A stretch of DNA of 64,000 nucleotides from Arthrobacter sp. H-02-3 (GTDB lineage Bacteria; Actinomycetota; Actinomycetes; Actinomycetales; Micrococcaceae), in assembly GCF_003097355.1 (NCBI RefSeq), contig NZ_PYUI01000001.1:186001-250000 (forward strand), read 5' to 3'. Both the position numbers and the translations under genes were made by a program. Each line of letters begins with the position of its first letter. Position 1 is the first letter of the stretch. Below are positions 8,357 through 17,985 of this stretch, one piece after another. Under the pieces are notes generated by a model that had not been told where the DNA came from, made no database searches, and saw nothing but the letters and a program-made list of their open reading frames with translations.

Positions 8357-9703
8357 GTGGCAATCAACCTTCACCGCCGGCATTTCCTGGGGCTGGCCGG
8401 CGCCAGCGCAGGAGCAGCAGCACTGGCCGCCTGCGGCGGCCCGTCGACCGCCGGCACGCCGGCCGCCACCGGCGCAGCCGAGATCGACTTCAGCGGCGTC
8501 AAGCCGGCCGCATCGTTCGATTTCTGGACCAACCACCCGGGCAAGTCCCAGGACGTGGAACAGTCCGTGATCGACAAGTTCCACGCGAAGTTCCCGGACA
8601 TCAAGGTCAACCTCGTGACCGCAGGCGCCAACTACGAGGAAATCGCGCAGAAGTTCCAGACCTCCCAGGCCGCCAAGTCAGCACTGCCCGGCCTCGTGGT
8701 CCTCTCCGACGTCTGGTGGTTCCGCTACTTCACCAACGGCAACATCATTCCCCTCGACGGCCTGATCAAGCAGCTCGACATCAAGGTGGATGACTTCCAG
8801 AAGTCACTGGTTGCGGACTACCAGTACGCCGGCAAGCAATGGGCCCTCCCCTACGGACGCTCCACCCCGCTGTTCTACTACAACAAGGACCACTTCAAGG
8901 CCGCTGGACTGCCGGACCGCGCACCCAAAACCTGGCAGGAGTTCGGCGACTGGGCGCCCAAGCTCAAGGCCAGCTCCGGCGCGCAGTACGCCTACATCTA
9001 CCCGGCGCTGGCCGGCTACGCGGGCTGGACCCTGCAGAACAACCTGTGGGGCTGGGGCGGCAGCTGGTCTGACGGCTGGACCGTCACCTGCGATTCCGCC
9101 GAGTCCGTCGCCGCACTGCAGTGGGCCCAGGACTCGATCTACAAGGACAAGTGGGCCGGGGTCTCTTCCAAGGAAGCCGCGGACGACTTTGCCGCGGGCA
9201 TCACCTCAACCACCATCTCCTCCACCGGATCGCTCCTCGGCGTCCTGAAGTCCGCCAAGTTCAATGTGGGGGTCGGCTACCTCCCGGGCGGCCCGAAGGC
9301 CGAAAGCGGCGTCTGCCCCACGGGCGGGGCCGGGCTCGGCATTCCCAGCGGTGTCAGCAAGGAAGTCCAGCTCGCGGCGGCGACGTTCCTGAAGTTCATG
9401 ACCGAACCGGAAAACACGGCGGCGTTCTCCGCGGCCACCGGCTACATGCCCACCCGCATGTCGGCCGACATGGGGGCCGTGCTGGCCAAGACCCCGCAGA
9501 TCAAGACCGCCATGGACCAGCTCGCCGTGACCCGGGTCCAGGACAACGCCCGGGTGTTCCTGCCCGGCGCGGACCAGGAGATGGCCAAGGCCGCCGCCGC
9601 GATCCTCACCCAGCAGGGCGACGTCAAGGCCACCATGGCCGGGCTCAAGACGACCCTCGAGGGGATCTACACCAAGGACGTGAAGCCGAAGCTGAAGAGC
9701 TAG
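8357..9703 (+). CDS. ABC importer solute-binding lipoprotein (UgpB-like)
   Basis: This ~448-residue extracellular binding protein starts at GTG 8357, with GAGAGGA 6 nt upstream. The N-terminus has a twin-arginine-like RRHFLGL and a lipobox LAAC (Cys26), so it is probably a Tat-exported, lipid-anchored protein. The block RSTPLFYYNKD..KTWQEF resembles UgpB-type glycerol-3-phosphate or sugar binders, but the ligand cannot be fixed from sequence. It is the last gene of the three-gene importer. No ATPase is present, so a shared MsmK/UgpC-type ATPase encoded elsewhere is expected. Confidence 0.92.
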   Translation: MAINLHRRHFLGLAGASAGAAALAACGGPSTAGTPAATGAAEIDFSGVKPAASFDFWTNHPGKSQDVEQSVIDKFHAKFPDIKVNLVTAGANYEEIAQKFQTSQAAKSALPGLVVLSDVWWFRYFTNGNIIPLDGLIKQLDIKVDDFQKSLVADYQYAGKQWALPYGRSTPLFYYNKDHFKAAGLPDRAPKTWQEFGDWAPKLKASSGAQYAYIYPALAGYAGWTLQNNLWGWGGSWSDGWTVTCDSAESVAALQWAQDSIYKDKWAGVSSKEAADDFAAGITSTTISSTGSLLGVLKSAKFNVGVGYLPGGPKAESGVCPTGGAGLGIPSGVSKEVQLAAATFLKFMTEPENTAAFSAATGYMPTRMSADMGAVLAKTPQIKTAMDQLAVTRVQDNARVFLPGADQEMAKAAAAILTQQGDVKATMAGLKTTLEGIYTKDVKPKLKS

Positions 9704-9711
9704 CTTTCCCC

Positions 9712-9771
9712 CGACACGCAAAATCCCTGGCGCTACCGAAATTCCGGTGTCGCCAGGGATTTTGCGTGTCG
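9712..9771. terminator. 60-nt hairpin between converging ABC operon and map
   Basis: A 21-bp perfect inverted repeat (9712-9732 with 9751-9771) encloses an 18-nt loop, which itself contains ACCGAAATTCCGGT. It lies 9 nt past the binding-protein stop and 34 nt from the map stop. It is probably a bidirectional terminator. Confidence 0.7.
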
Positions 9772-9804
9772 CCAGAAAACCTGCGAATCGCCGTGAGGCG
9801 GGGT

Positions 9805-10632
9805 TTAGGGAATCGGGACGGGTACGACGCCGAGCGGGGCCAGTTTCGCCGCTCCGCCGTCCGGCGCCGAGAGGACCCAGATGCCCTTGTCGTGAACGGC
9901 CACGGAGTGCTCCCACTGGCAGGAGCGCTTGCCGTCCGTGGTGACCACCGTCCAGTCGTCGTCGAGCACGGCGGTGTCGATGCTGCCCCGGACCAGCATG
10001 GGCTCGATTGCCAGGCACAGTCCGGGGCGGATCTTCGGCCCGCGGTGGCCGGTGCGGTAGTTCAGGACGTCCGGGGCCATGTGCATCTCGGAGCCGATGC
10101 CGTGGCCCACGTAGTCCTCGAGGATGCCCAGCGGCTTGCCCGGCACCGAGGAGACGTAGTCGTCGACGGCGTTGCCGATGTCGCCGACGAACTTGCCGGT
10201 CGCCAGCGCGGCGATGCCCCGCCACATGGCTTCCTCTGTGACCTCGGACAGGCGCACATCTTCGGGATCGGGGGTGCCGACAATCACGGTCCGGGCGGAA
10301 TCGGAGTGCCAGCCGTCCACGATCGCGCCGCCGTCGATCGAGATGATGTCGCCGTCGGCCAGGACCCGGCTGCCGGGGATGCCGTGGACCACTTCCTCAT
10401 TTACCGAGGTGCAGATGGTGGCCGGGAAGCCGTGATAGCCGAGGAAGTTGGACTTGGCGCCGGCATCCTGGAGGACGGCGGCGAACACCTCGTCCAGCCG
10501 GGCGGTGGTGACGCCCGGGGCGGCAGCGGCAACCGCGGCATCCAGTGCCCGGCTCAGGACAAGCCCGGCCTCATGCATGGTGCGCATCTGGGCGTTGGTC
10601 TTGTATTCAATGCGGGGCTGGCCGAATGCCAT
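9805..10632 (-). CDS. map: methionine aminopeptidase, type I
   Basis: This 275-residue enzyme removes the initiator Met from nascent proteins. Metal ligands are visible: the two Asp residues in the SIDGGAIVDGWHSDSART region, His in GHGIGSEMH, Glu in AIEPMLV and Glu in QWEHSVAV. The substrate-contact His is in NEEVVHGIPG. It follows secY-adk, a frequent bacterial arrangement, but a strong hairpin lies in the 264-nt gap before it. Confidence 0.96.
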   Translation of the reverse strand: MAFGQPRIEYKTNAQMRTMHEAGLVLSRALDAAVAAAAPGVTTARLDEVFAAVLQDAGAKSNFLGYHGFPATICTSVNEEVVHGIPGSRVLADGDIISIDGGAIVDGWHSDSARTVIVGTPDPEDVRLSEVTEEAMWRGIAALATGKFVGDIGNAVDDYVSSVPGKPLGILEDYVGHGIGSEMHMAPDVLNYRTGHRGPKIRPGLCLAIEPMLVRGSIDTAVLDDDWTVVTTDGKRSCQWEHSVAVHDKGIWVLSAPDGGAAKLAPLGVVPVPIP

Positions 10633-10836
10633 CTCTACCTCAGTGCTTCATCTCGCGGCCCGGGCGGGTTTCCTCCCGGGCCTCCACTACGGGTCATCAG
10701 TTCAAGTCTTCAAGCTCTATTCTCCAGCACGGCCGCGGCGGTCTGGAACGGAGGCGCCGCGGGCGCCAGGCCGGCCACCGCCGCCAGCTCCCCCGCACGC
10801 GGACTCCCTTGCCGGCTTGCAGGCGCCAGCAAACGC

Positions 10837-10879
10837 CGAAGGGCGCGTCCTGTACACGTGGTACGGGACGCGCCCTTCG
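10837..10879 (-). terminator. hairpin between adk and map
   Basis: Arms 10837-10855 and 10861-10879 pair over about 18 of 19 positions around a 5-nt loop (ACGTG), starting 18 nt after the adk stop. There is no strong U-tract. It probably limits read-through from adk into map. Confidence 0.6.
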
Positions 10880-10896
10880 GGAGCAGCAGGAGTGGA

Positions 10897-11475
10897 TCAG
10901 GCGGTCTGGGCCGACTTGATCGCTTCCATGACGCGCTCGGTGACTTCATCAATGCCGCCGATGCCGTCCACCTGGGTCAGGATGCCGCGCTCGGCATACT
11001 TCTGCACAACGGGTTCGGTCTGGCCGTGGTACAGGTCCAGCCGGTGACGGATAACGCCTTCGTTGTCGTCGCTGCGGCCGGTTTCCTTGGCACGGCCCAG
11101 GAGCCGCTTGACCAGTTCTTCATCGTCCGCGGTCAGCTGCAGGACGACATCGAGCTTCTGGTCGCCGTCGGCCAGGATCGCGTCGAGGTAGTCCACCTGC
11201 GCGGTGGTGCGCGGGTAACCGTCCAGCAGGAAGCCGGGCTCGACGTCGTCCTCGCTGAGGCGGTCGCGCACCATCTTGTTGGTGACGCTGTCCGGAACGA
11301 AGTCGCCGGCGTCCATGTACTTCTTGGCCTCGACGCCCAGCGGCGTCTCACCCTTGACGTTGGCGCGGAAGATGTCTCCCGTGGAGATCGCAACGACGCC
11401 GAGGCGCTCCGAAATGCGTTCCGCCTGCGTTCCCTTGCCGGAGCCGGGAGGTCCGATAATCAACATTCTCGTCAT
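10897..11475 (-). CDS. adk: adenylate kinase
   Basis: This 192-residue nucleotide kinase catalyses ATP + AMP to 2 ADP. The P-loop GPPGSGKGT is at residues 8-16. The AMP-binding segment (DGYPRTTAQ) and the short LID (GRAKETGRSDDNEGVI) are present. The short LID lacks a zinc finger, as in other actinobacterial enzymes. Its start overlaps the secY stop by 4 nt, so translation is coupled to secY. Confidence 0.97.
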   Translation of the reverse strand: MTRMLIIGPPGSGKGTQAERISERLGVVAISTGDIFRANVKGETPLGVEAKKYMDAGDFVPDSVTNKMVRDRLSEDDVEPGFLLDGYPRTTAQVDYLDAILADGDQKLDVVLQLTADDEELVKRLLGRAKETGRSDDNEGVIRHRLDLYHGQTEPVVQKYAERGILTQVDGIGGIDEVTERVMEAIKSAQTA

Positions 11476-12782
11476 CGCAAAAGCCCTTCGTAGTGACGTT
11501 GCTGTAGTTGCGCATCAATCTGCTTTACGGTCTCCAGACCGACGCCCACCATGATCAGGATCGAGGTGCCGCCGAACGGGAAGTTCTGGTTAGCGTTGAT
11601 CAGAACCAGTGCAACCAGCGGGATCAGTGCCACGAAGCCAAGGTAGAAGGCTCCGGGCAGGGTGATCCGGGATAGGACGTACTGAAGATAATCCGCGGTC
11701 GGCTTGCCGGCGCGGATGCCCGGAATGAAGCCACCGTACTTCTTCATGTTGTCCGAGACCTCTTCGGGGTTGAATGTAATCGCAACATAGAAGTAGGTGA
11801 AAAACACAATCATGGCGAAATACAGCAACATATAGATCGGGTGGTCACCCTTGGTCAGGTTGTTGTTGATCCACTCAACCCAGGGCTGCATCTGCTCGCC
11901 GGCCTTGGGCTGGTTGAACTGTGCGATCAGCCCCGGCAGGTACAGCATGGACGAGGCGAAGATGACGGGCACGACGCCGGCCATGTTCACCTTGATGGGG
12001 ATGTAGGTGCTGGTTCCGCCGACGGTGCGGCGTCCGATCATGCGCTTGGCGTACTGCACCGGGATCCGGCGCTGGGACTGCTCCACGAAGACCACCAGGG
12101 CAACGGTGAGCAGGCCGATGATCAGGACCAGGAAGAAGGTGCCGGGGCCCTGGGCCTTCCAAATCGCACCGAGCGAGCCCGGGAAGCCGGCTGCGATGGA
12201 GGTGAAGATCAGCAGCGACATGCCGTTGCCGACACCCTTTTCCGTCACGAGCTCACCCATCCACATGATGAGGCCCGTACCGGCCGTCAGCGTGATGATG
12301 ATGAGCACTGTGGTGACGATGGAGCTGTCCGGAATGATGGGCAGCTGGCAGTTCGGCAGCAGCTGTCCGGAGCGCGCCAGCGACACCAGCGTCGTGGCGT
12401 TGAGCAGGCCGAGGGCGATGGTGAGATAGCGGGTGTACTGGGTCAGCTTGGACTGGCCGGATGCACCCTCCTCGTACAGCTGCTGGAAGCGGGGAATGAC
12501 CACCCGGAGCAGCTGGACGATGATGCTCGCCGTGATGTAGGGCATGATGCCCAGGGCAAAGATGGACACCTGCAGCAATGCACCGCCGCTGAACAGGTTG
12601 ACGAGCTGGTAGATCCCGCCCGAGGTCTGACCGTTCTGCAAGCATTGCTGGACATTCTGGTAGCTCACACCAGGCGAGGGGATGAATGCACCCAAGCGGA
12701 AGATTGTGATGATTCCCAGCGTGAACAACAACTTGCGTCGCAGATCAGGCGTGCGAAAGGCCCGGCCAAATGCGCTAAGCAA
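11472..12782 (-). CDS. secY: protein translocase subunit SecY
   Basis: This 436-residue channel subunit of the Sec translocon has about ten transmembrane helices. It begins MLSAFGRAFRTPDLRRK, a typical cytoplasmic N-terminus, and contains the conserved plug and C-terminal loop segments (KKYGGFIPGIRAG). SecE, its partner, is at 51746. A strong terminator separates it from rplO, so secY-adk probably start from their own promoter in 12783-12892. Confidence 0.97.
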   Translation of the reverse strand: MLSAFGRAFRTPDLRRKLLFTLGIITIFRLGAFIPSPGVSYQNVQQCLQNGQTSGGIYQLVNLFSGGALLQVSIFALGIMPYITASIIVQLLRVVIPRFQQLYEEGASGQSKLTQYTRYLTIALGLLNATTLVSLARSGQLLPNCQLPIIPDSSIVTTVLIIITLTAGTGLIMWMGELVTEKGVGNGMSLLIFTSIAAGFPGSLGAIWKAQGPGTFFLVLIIGLLTVALVVFVEQSQRRIPVQYAKRMIGRRTVGGTSTYIPIKVNMAGVVPVIFASSMLYLPGLIAQFNQPKAGEQMQPWVEWINNNLTKGDHPIYMLLYFAMIVFFTYFYVAITFNPEEVSDNMKKYGGFIPGIRAGKPTADYLQYVLSRITLPGAFYLGFVALIPLVALVLINANQNFPFGGTSILIMVGVGLETVKQIDAQLQQRHYEGLLR

Positions 12783-12892
12783 GCGTCCTCCTGAGTAATA
12801 AGTAAAGTCGTGTGAGACAGGTCAAATAAACCCAACAACCGAGTCTAACGGGTGGATGCGTCCGGCGAACAATCGGCGGGGCCCGGAAAATG

Positions 12893-12939
12893 AAAAAACT
12901 CCCGGCACCGGGGGCTTGAGCCCCTGGTACCGGGAGTTT
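12893..12939 (-). terminator. intrinsic terminator between rplO and secY
   Basis: On the minus strand a long stem (about 10 bp AAACTCCCGG/CCGGGAGTTT plus an inner GGGGC/GCCCC stem with TTGA loop) is followed by U residues (six As at 12893-12898 on the plus strand). It starts 30 nt past the rplO stop. This is a canonical terminator in the middle of the spc cluster. Confidence 0.8.
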
Positions 12940-12968
12940 CAACAACGGGCAACTGCCCCGCCGCCTCG

Positions 12969-13460
12969 TTAGAGGGCGGTGGTGCTTCCGCCTGCTGCGG
13001 CAATCTTTTCAGCGGCGCTGGCCGAGAATGCGTGGGCGGTGACGTCAACCTTGACGGTGATGTCGCCGGTGCCCAGCACCTTGACGGGCTGGTTCTTGCG
13101 AACGGCACCCTTTTCGACCAGGTTCTCCACGGTGACTGCGCCACCTTCCGGGAACAGCTCGTTGAGCTTGTCCAGGTTTACAACCTGGTACTCAACCCGG
13201 AACGGGTTCTTGAAGCCGCGCAGCTTCGGCAGGCGCATGTGCAGCGGCAGCTGGCCGCCGGCAAAGCCAGCCTTGATCTGGTAGCGGGCCTTCGTACCCT
13301 TGGTACCGCGACCGGCGGTCTTACCCTTGGAACCTTCACCACGACCAACACGGGTCTTGGCGGTCTTGGCACCCGGGGCGGGACGCAGGTGGTGAACCTT
13401 CAGTGCGTTCTGCTTTTCAGCGGCGCCCTGTGCCTTTTCGGCGGTGTTCTTCTCTGCCAT
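12969..13460 (-). CDS. rplO: 50S ribosomal protein L15
   Basis: This 163-residue L15 is a large-subunit assembly protein. It has the glycine/basic core ([20 protein letters not shown]) and the C-terminal IKVLGxGxI-type block ([15 protein letters not shown]). An Ala/Glu/Lys stretch of ~20 residues precedes the core. It starts directly after the rpmD stop. Confidence 0.97.
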   Translation of the reverse strand: MAEKNTAEKAQGAAEKQNALKVHHLRPAPGAKTAKTRVGRGEGSKGKTAGRGTKGTKARYQIKAGFAGGQLPLHMRLPKLRGFKNPFRVEYQVVNLDKLNELFPEGGAVTVENLVEKGAVRKNQPVKVLGTGDITVKVDVTAHAFSASAAEKIAAAGGSTTAL

Positions 13461-13676
13461 TTACTTCGCCTCCTCTACCTTTACCAGGTGCGGAACCGTG
13501 TTGAGCATTCCGACGGTCACGGCGTCGGCGGTGCGGACAACGGTGTGTCCGATCCGCTTCAGGCCGAGGGACCGAAGGGTGTCGCGCTGGTTCTGCTTGC
13601 CGCCAATGGCGGACTTGATCTGAGTGATCTCCAACTGGGCGTCGGAGGGAATCAGGTTCTTAGCCAACTCAGACAC
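13461..13676 (-). CDS. rpmD: 50S ribosomal protein L30
   Basis: This 71-residue L30 ([31 protein letters not shown]) is of normal length. It overlaps the end of rpsE by 8 nt and is immediately followed by rplO. Confidence 0.97.
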   Translation of the reverse strand: MSELAKNLIPSDAQLEITQIKSAIGGKQNQRDTLRSLGLKRIGHTVVRTADAVTVGMLNTVPHLVKVEEAK

Positions 13677-14379
13677 CTGCCTTCTGGTTCAAAAGCGCCT
13701 TCACCATTGCCGGCGGAGCGATCTCGTCGAGCGGGAGGCCGCGGCGTGCTGCCACTGCTGCCGGCTCTTCAAGGCGCTTCAGCGCGTCAACAGTCGCATG
13801 CACGATGTTGATGGCGTTGGAAGATCCGAGCGACTTGGAGAGGATGTCGTGGATTCCCACGCACTCCAGTACTGCACGGACCGGACCGCCGGCGATAACA
13901 CCGGTACCGGCGGACGCCGGACGCAGCATGACGACGCCTGCGGCGGCCTCACCCTGTACGCGGTGCGGGATGGTGCTGCCGATGCGGGGAACGCGGAAGA
14001 AGGACTTCTTGGCTTCTTCAACGCCCTTCGCGATTGCGGCAGGAACTTCCTTAGCCTTGCCGTAGCCGACGCCGACCATACCGTTGCCGTCACCGACGAC
14101 GACGAGGGCGGTGAAGCTGAAGCGACGACCACCCTTGACGACCTTGGAAACGCGGTTGATGGTTACGACGCGCTCTACGAACTGGCTCTTCTCGGCCTCG
14201 CGGCCGCCGTCGCGGCCACCACGGCCGCCACGGTCGCCACGGCCCTGGCCGCGGTCGCCACGCTCGCCACGACGAGCGCCACCACGGCGGTCATCGGCGG
14301 TCGCAGGCGCAGCGGTCTCAGTTGCCGGAGCGGCTACAGCTTCAGTCACCTGAATGTCCTTTTCGTTATTTTCGGTCAC
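13669..14379 (-). CDS. rpsE: 30S ribosomal protein S5 with Arg/Gly-rich N-terminal extension
   Basis: The C-terminal ~165 residues are a standard S5, which acts in translational fidelity and mRNA unwinding at the entry site ([38 protein letters not shown]). The first ~65 residues are an Ala/Thr-rich then Arg/Gly/Asp-rich extension ([19 protein letters not shown]), giving 236 residues against 166 in E. coli. It overlaps rplR by 4 nt. Confidence 0.97.
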   Translation of the reverse strand: MTENNEKDIQVTEAVAAPATETAAPATADDRRGGARRGERGDRGQGRGDRGGRGGRDGGREAEKSQFVERVVTINRVSKVVKGGRRFSFTALVVVGDGNGMVGVGYGKAKEVPAAIAKGVEEAKKSFFRVPRIGSTIPHRVQGEAAAGVVMLRPASAGTGVIAGGPVRAVLECVGIHDILSKSLGSSNAINIVHATVDALKRLEEPAAVAARRGLPLDEIAPPAMVKALLNQKAGV

Positions 14380-14759
14380 AGTGACAGCCCACCTTCACGT
14401 GCACCGTCAGCGACGGCGGCGATGCGGCCGTGGTACTTGTTACCACCGCGGTCGAAGACAACTGCTTCGATACCGGCAGCCTTGGCACGCTCGGCGACGA
14501 GCTCGCCAACGCGCTTGGCCTTGGCAGTCTTGTCACCGTCGAATGCACGAAGATCGGCTTCCAACGTGGAGGCGCTTGCCACGGTCAGGCCCTTGGTGTC
14601 ATCGACAACCTGGACGAATACGTGACGTGCGGAACGGTTGACGACCAGACGCGGGCGTACAGCCGTACCGGAGATGCGCTTGCGGATACGAAGCTGGCGG
14701 CGGCTGCGCTGGGCAGACTTGCTCTTGTTCGTACGCTTCTTGTTAATTGCGATCGCCAT
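14376..14759 (-). CDS. rplR: 50S ribosomal protein L18
   Basis: This 127-residue 5S-rRNA-binding protein has a basic N-terminus ([16 protein letters not shown]) and the [18 protein letters not shown] block. Length is normal. It lies directly after rplF in the spc order. Confidence 0.97.
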   Translation of the reverse strand: MAIAINKKRTNKSKSAQRSRRQLRIRKRISGTAVRPRLVVNRSARHVFVQVVDDTKGLTVASASTLEADLRAFDGDKTAKAKRVGELVAERAKAAGIEAVVFDRGGNKYHGRIAAVADGAREGGLSL

Positions 14760-14761
14760 GG

Positions 14762-15298
14762 TTACTTACCAGCCTTTCCGACCTTGCGGCGGATGACTTC
14801 GCCTGCGTAACGGATGCCCTTGCCCTTGTAGGGGTCCGGCTTCCGCAGCTTGCGAATGTTGGCAGCAACCTCGCCGACCTGCTGCTTGGAGATACCTGAA
14901 ACAGAGAGCTTGGTCGGGGTCTCAACTGCAAAGGTGATGCCGTTCGGTGCCGAGACGTTGACGGGGTGGCTGAAGCCCAGAGCGAACTCCAGGTCAGAAC
15001 CCTTAGCCTGGACGCGGTAACCGGTACCGACAATCTCAAGCTTCTTCTCGTAGCCTGCGGTGACACCCTGGATCATGTTGGCGATCAGGGTGCGGGTCAG
15101 GCCGTGCAGCGAACGTGAGGCGCGCTCGTCGTTCGGGCGGGCGACAGTCAGGGTGCCATCTTCCAGGGAAACCTCGATCGGGCTGGGCACAGTGTGGCTC
15201 AGCTCGCCTTTGGAACCCTTGACGCTGACGACAGAGCCGTCAACCTTGACCTCAACGCCGGCAGGAACGGTGATGGGGAGACGTCCAATACGTGACAT
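14762..15298 (-). CDS. rplF: 50S ribosomal protein L6
   Basis: This 178-residue L6 lies near the factor-binding region. It starts [17 protein letters not shown] and ends with the conserved [15 protein letters not shown] signature. Length and position after rpsH are standard. Confidence 0.98.
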   Translation of the reverse strand: MSRIGRLPITVPAGVEVKVDGSVVSVKGSKGELSHTVPSPIEVSLEDGTLTVARPNDERASRSLHGLTRTLIANMIQGVTAGYEKKLEIVGTGYRVQAKGSDLEFALGFSHPVNVSAPNGITFAVETPTKLSVSGISKQQVGEVAANIRKLRKPDPYKGKGIRYAGEVIRRKVGKAGK

Positions 15299-15316
15299 TA
15301 TTCTCTTCCTTTCCCG

Positions 15317-15715
15317 TTACCAGACGTAAGCGAGGACTTCGCCGCCCACGCCCTTCTTGCCGGCCTGCTTGTCAGTCAAGAGGCCGGAAGAGGTGGACAG
15401 GATTGCGACACCCAGGCCACCGAGCACGTGCGGCAGGTTGGTGGACTTTGCGTAAACGCGCAGTCCCGGCTTGGAAATACGACGAACGCCAGCGATTGAA
15501 CGCTCGCGGTTCGGACCGAACTTGAGCTCGAGGGTCAGCTTCTTGCCAACCTCAGCGTCTTCTTCTTTCCAGGAGGCGATGTAACCTTCAGCCTTCAGGA
15601 TGTCGGCAACGCGTGCCTTGAGCTTGCTGTACGGCATGGACACGGAGTCGTGGTATGCCGAGTTAGCGTTGCGCAGACGCGTAAGCATGTCTGCGACGGG
15701 ATCTGTCATTGTCAT
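15317..15715 (-). CDS. rpsH: 30S ribosomal protein S8
   Basis: This S8 binds the central domain of 16S rRNA and commonly acts as autorepressor of the spc operon. [18 protein letters not shown] gives two start choices two codons apart; the outer one is used (132 residues). [13 protein letters not shown] and the C-terminal [10 protein letters not shown] are present. rpsN (S14), found between rplE and rpsH in many bacteria, is absent; the 94-nt gap holds no small gene. Confidence 0.97.
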   Translation of the reverse strand: MTMTDPVADMLTRLRNANSAYHDSVSMPYSKLKARVADILKAEGYIASWKEEDAEVGKKLTLELKFGPNRERSIAGVRRISKPGLRVYAKSTNLPHVLGGLGVAILSTSSGLLTDKQAGKKGVGGEVLAYVW

Positions 15716-15809
15716 GTGGGCTCTTGCCCTTCCTCATAACGGTTTCCGCCACGCTGCATTTCCGAAAATAAACCGGAAACAGCGCGGCCGGACCTTTTAC
15801 GTAGCTAGA

Positions 15810-16391
15810 TTAGTCTTCGGTCTTGAACGGGAAGCCAAGCGCCTTGAGCAGCGCGCGGCCTTCGTCGTCAGTCTTGGCAGTGGTCACGACAGTGATGTCC
15901 ATGCCGCGTACGCGGTCGATGGAATCCTGGTCGATTTCGTGGAACATAACCTGCTCGGTCAGACCGAAGGTGTAGTTGCCGTTGCCGTCGAACTGCTTGC
16001 CACTGAGGCCACGGAAGTCGCGGATACGCGGCAGTGCCAGCGTGACCAGACGGTCCAGGAATTCCCACATACGGTCGCCACGCAGAGTCGCGTGCGCACC
16101 GATCGGCATGCCTTCGCGCAGCTTGAACTGTGCGATCGACTTGCGTGCCTTGGTTACCTGCGGCTTCTGGCCGGTGATCAGGGTGAGATCGCGGACAGCG
16201 CCGTCGATCAGCTTGGAGTCCTTGGCGGCATCTCCAACACCCATGTTCACAACGACCTTGACCAGGCGGGGAACCTGATTGACGTTCTGGTACTTGAATT
16301 CCTCAGTCAGCGTGTTCTTGATGGAATCGGCGTACTTGGTCTTCAGACGAGGAACGATCTTGCTTGCCGGAGTCTCGAGAGTCTCAGTCAT
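15810..16391 (-). CDS. rplE: 50S ribosomal protein L5
   Basis: This 193-residue 5S-rRNA-binding L5 has blocks [37 protein letters not shown] and [20 protein letters not shown]. Its start codon overlaps the rplX stop by one base, a coupled junction. Confidence 0.98.
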   Translation of the reverse strand: MTETLETPASKIVPRLKTKYADSIKNTLTEEFKYQNVNQVPRLVKVVVNMGVGDAAKDSKLIDGAVRDLTLITGQKPQVTKARKSIAQFKLREGMPIGAHATLRGDRMWEFLDRLVTLALPRIRDFRGLSGKQFDGNGNYTFGLTEQVMFHEIDQDSIDRVRGMDITVVTTAKTDDEGRALLKALGFPFKTED

Positions 16392-16750
16392 TAGATGTCC
16401 TTCCCTGAGCTCTTGGCCACGCGGACGCGCACTTCACGCTTCACGCCATCGCGCTCAACGGTCTCGGTGCGGAAACCGACGCGGGTGGGCTTCTTGGTGG
16501 ACGGGTCAACCAGAGCCACGTTGGAGATGTGGATCGAAGCCTCGACGACCTCGATGCCACCGGTCTTGGTGCCGCGCTGCGACTGACCGACCTTGGTGTG
16601 CTTGGTTACGCGGTTAATGCCTTCGACCAGCACGCGGTTGGTCTCGGGGAATACGCGCAGAACCTTGCCCTGCTTGCCCTTGTCGCCGCCGCGCTCAGCC
16701 TTGGCGCCAGTAATGACCTGAACGAGGTCACCCTTTTTGATCTTAGCCAT
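16391..16750 (-). CDS. rplX: 50S ribosomal protein L24
   Basis: This 119-residue assembly-initiator protein has the KOW motif ([22 protein letters not shown]) at the N-terminus and [10 protein letters not shown] following. Standard length. Confidence 0.97.
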   Translation of the reverse strand: MAKIKKGDLVQVITGAKAERGGDKGKQGKVLRVFPETNRVLVEGINRVTKHTKVGQSQRGTKTGGIEVVEASIHISNVALVDPSTKKPTRVGFRTETVERDGVKREVRVRVAKSSGKDI

Positions 16751-16753
16751 GGA

Positions 16754-17122
16754 CTAGAGCACCTCCGGAGCCAGAGAAACGATCTTCATGAACTTCTTGT
16801 CGCGAAGTTCACGACCAACCGGTCCGAAGATACGGGTACCGCGGGGGTCACCGTCGTTCTTCAGGATGACGGCTGCGTTCTCGTCAAACTTGATGTAGGA
16901 ACCATCCGCACGGCGGCGTTCCTTCTTGGTACGGACGATGACAGCCTTGACGACGTCGCCCTTCTTTACGTTGCCGCCCGGAATTGCGTCCTTGACGGTA
17001 GCGACGATTACGTCGCCAATGCCTGCGTAGCGACGGCCAGATCCACCGAGAACGCGAATGGTAAGGATTTCCTTAGCACCCGTGTTGTCGGCGACCTTGA
17101 GTCGCGACTCCTGCTGAATCAC
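16754..17122 (-). CDS. rplN: 50S ribosomal protein L14
   Basis: This 122-residue L14 starts [20 protein letters not shown], with [20 protein letters not shown] and [11 protein letters not shown]. It is the first gene of the spc cluster, separated from rpsQ by ~550 nt that should hold the spc promoter. Confidence 0.98.
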   Translation of the reverse strand: MIQQESRLKVADNTGAKEILTIRVLGGSGRRYAGIGDVIVATVKDAIPGGNVKKGDVVKAVIVRTKKERRRADGSYIKFDENAAVILKNDGDPRGTRIFGPVGRELRDKKFMKIVSLAPEVL

Positions 17123-17369
17123 TATTTACTCCTTGCGTCGCGCTGGTTCTCAGACCGAAAATCTTCCTACGGAATGAGCCTTGCGGAACGGTTGATCGGG
17201 GTGTCTCTTGACCTGCCTGGATTTTGCCAGACCAGGCCTAAACGCCCGTGCCAAAAACATTTGCTTCCCAGGCGGTTCCGACGGATCGGGGCGCAAGGGG
17301 GCACTATGCCGTGGCACGATTGTTTACGAGGTTGATGACGGCGCGCAAAAGGCGCCATACAAACTCAAA

Positions 17370-17378
17370 ATCTTAGCA
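17370..17378 (-). promoter_or_regulatory. candidate extended -10 promoter for rplN (spc cluster)
   Basis: On the minus strand TGCTAAGAT gives a TANNNT -10 hexamer with the TGN extension, in an A/T-richer patch of an otherwise GC-rich gap. No good -35 is seen. It would give a 5' leader of about 240 nt before rplN. Confidence 0.4.
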
Positions 17379-17609
17379 CGTTTTCGGCGTATCCCCATAT
17401 CACAGCCTTACCTTTCAACCGCAGCCCATCACAGCGTAGCCAGGGCAGCAGCGCACGGCAGCGCCCGACGGCGTCACGCAGGACAACTTCTTGGCCCGCC
17501 GGCCGCCGCGCTCCCCCGGAAACCCGGCCCGCCGCCGTCGTACGCTTCGTGAAAGCCTGCTGCCCGTGACACCGCGAGCCGCGGCCCCCAAGATTTCCCC
17601 GACAACGCG

Positions 17610-17645
17610 GAAGCCCCCGCTCCCCCAAAGGGGAACGAGGGCTTC
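17610..17645 (-). terminator. hairpin after rpsQ (end of S10 cluster)
   Basis: Arms 17610-17625 (GAAGCCCCCGCTCCCC) and 17630-17645 pair with few mismatches, 32 nt past the rpsQ stop. No U-tract. It marks the likely end of the S10 transcript. Confidence 0.6.
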
Positions 17646-17676
17646 AGCTGTAGCACAGGCAGCAAAGCTGCAGGTG

Positions 17677-17985
17677 TTACTTGGCCTTTTCGAGGATCTC
17701 GACCAGGCGCCACCGCTTGGTAGCGGACAGCGGGCGGGTCTCGGCGAGGAGCACGAGGTCGCCGATGCCGGCGCTGTTCTCTTCGTCGTGAGCCTTGATC
17801 TTGGCGTTGCGGCGGATGACCTTGCCGTAGAGGGCGTGCTTCACGCGGTCTTCGACCTGGACAACGATGGTCTTTTCCATCTTGTCCGAGACGACGTAGC
17901 CGCGCTTCGTCTTACGGTAACCGCGCTCGTCAGCCTTGGCTGCGCCGGAAACAGTTTCCGTCACGTTCTCGTCCTTTTCACTCAC
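17677..17985 (-). CDS. rpsQ: 30S ribosomal protein S17
   Basis: This 102-residue S17 has blocks [19 protein letters not shown] and [20 protein letters not shown]. An N-terminal ~25-residue Asp/Glu/Lys-rich extension is typical of Actinobacteria. Its start overlaps the rpmC stop by 4 nt. Confidence 0.97.
   Translation of the reverse strand: MSEKDENVTETVSGAAKADERGYRKTKRGYVVSDKMEKTIVVQVEDRVKHALYGKVIRRNAKIKAHDEENSAGIGDLVLLAETRPLSATKRWRLVEILEKAK

Larger units (their letters stand above)
17123..17676. other. gene-free stretch between rpsQ and rplN
   Basis: 554 nt without a supported gene. It holds the terminator-like hairpin after rpsQ (17610-17645), a candidate spc promoter (17370-17378) and a possible ~250-nt rplN leader. 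Open frames on either strand here lack start signals and family similarity. Confidence 0.6.
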
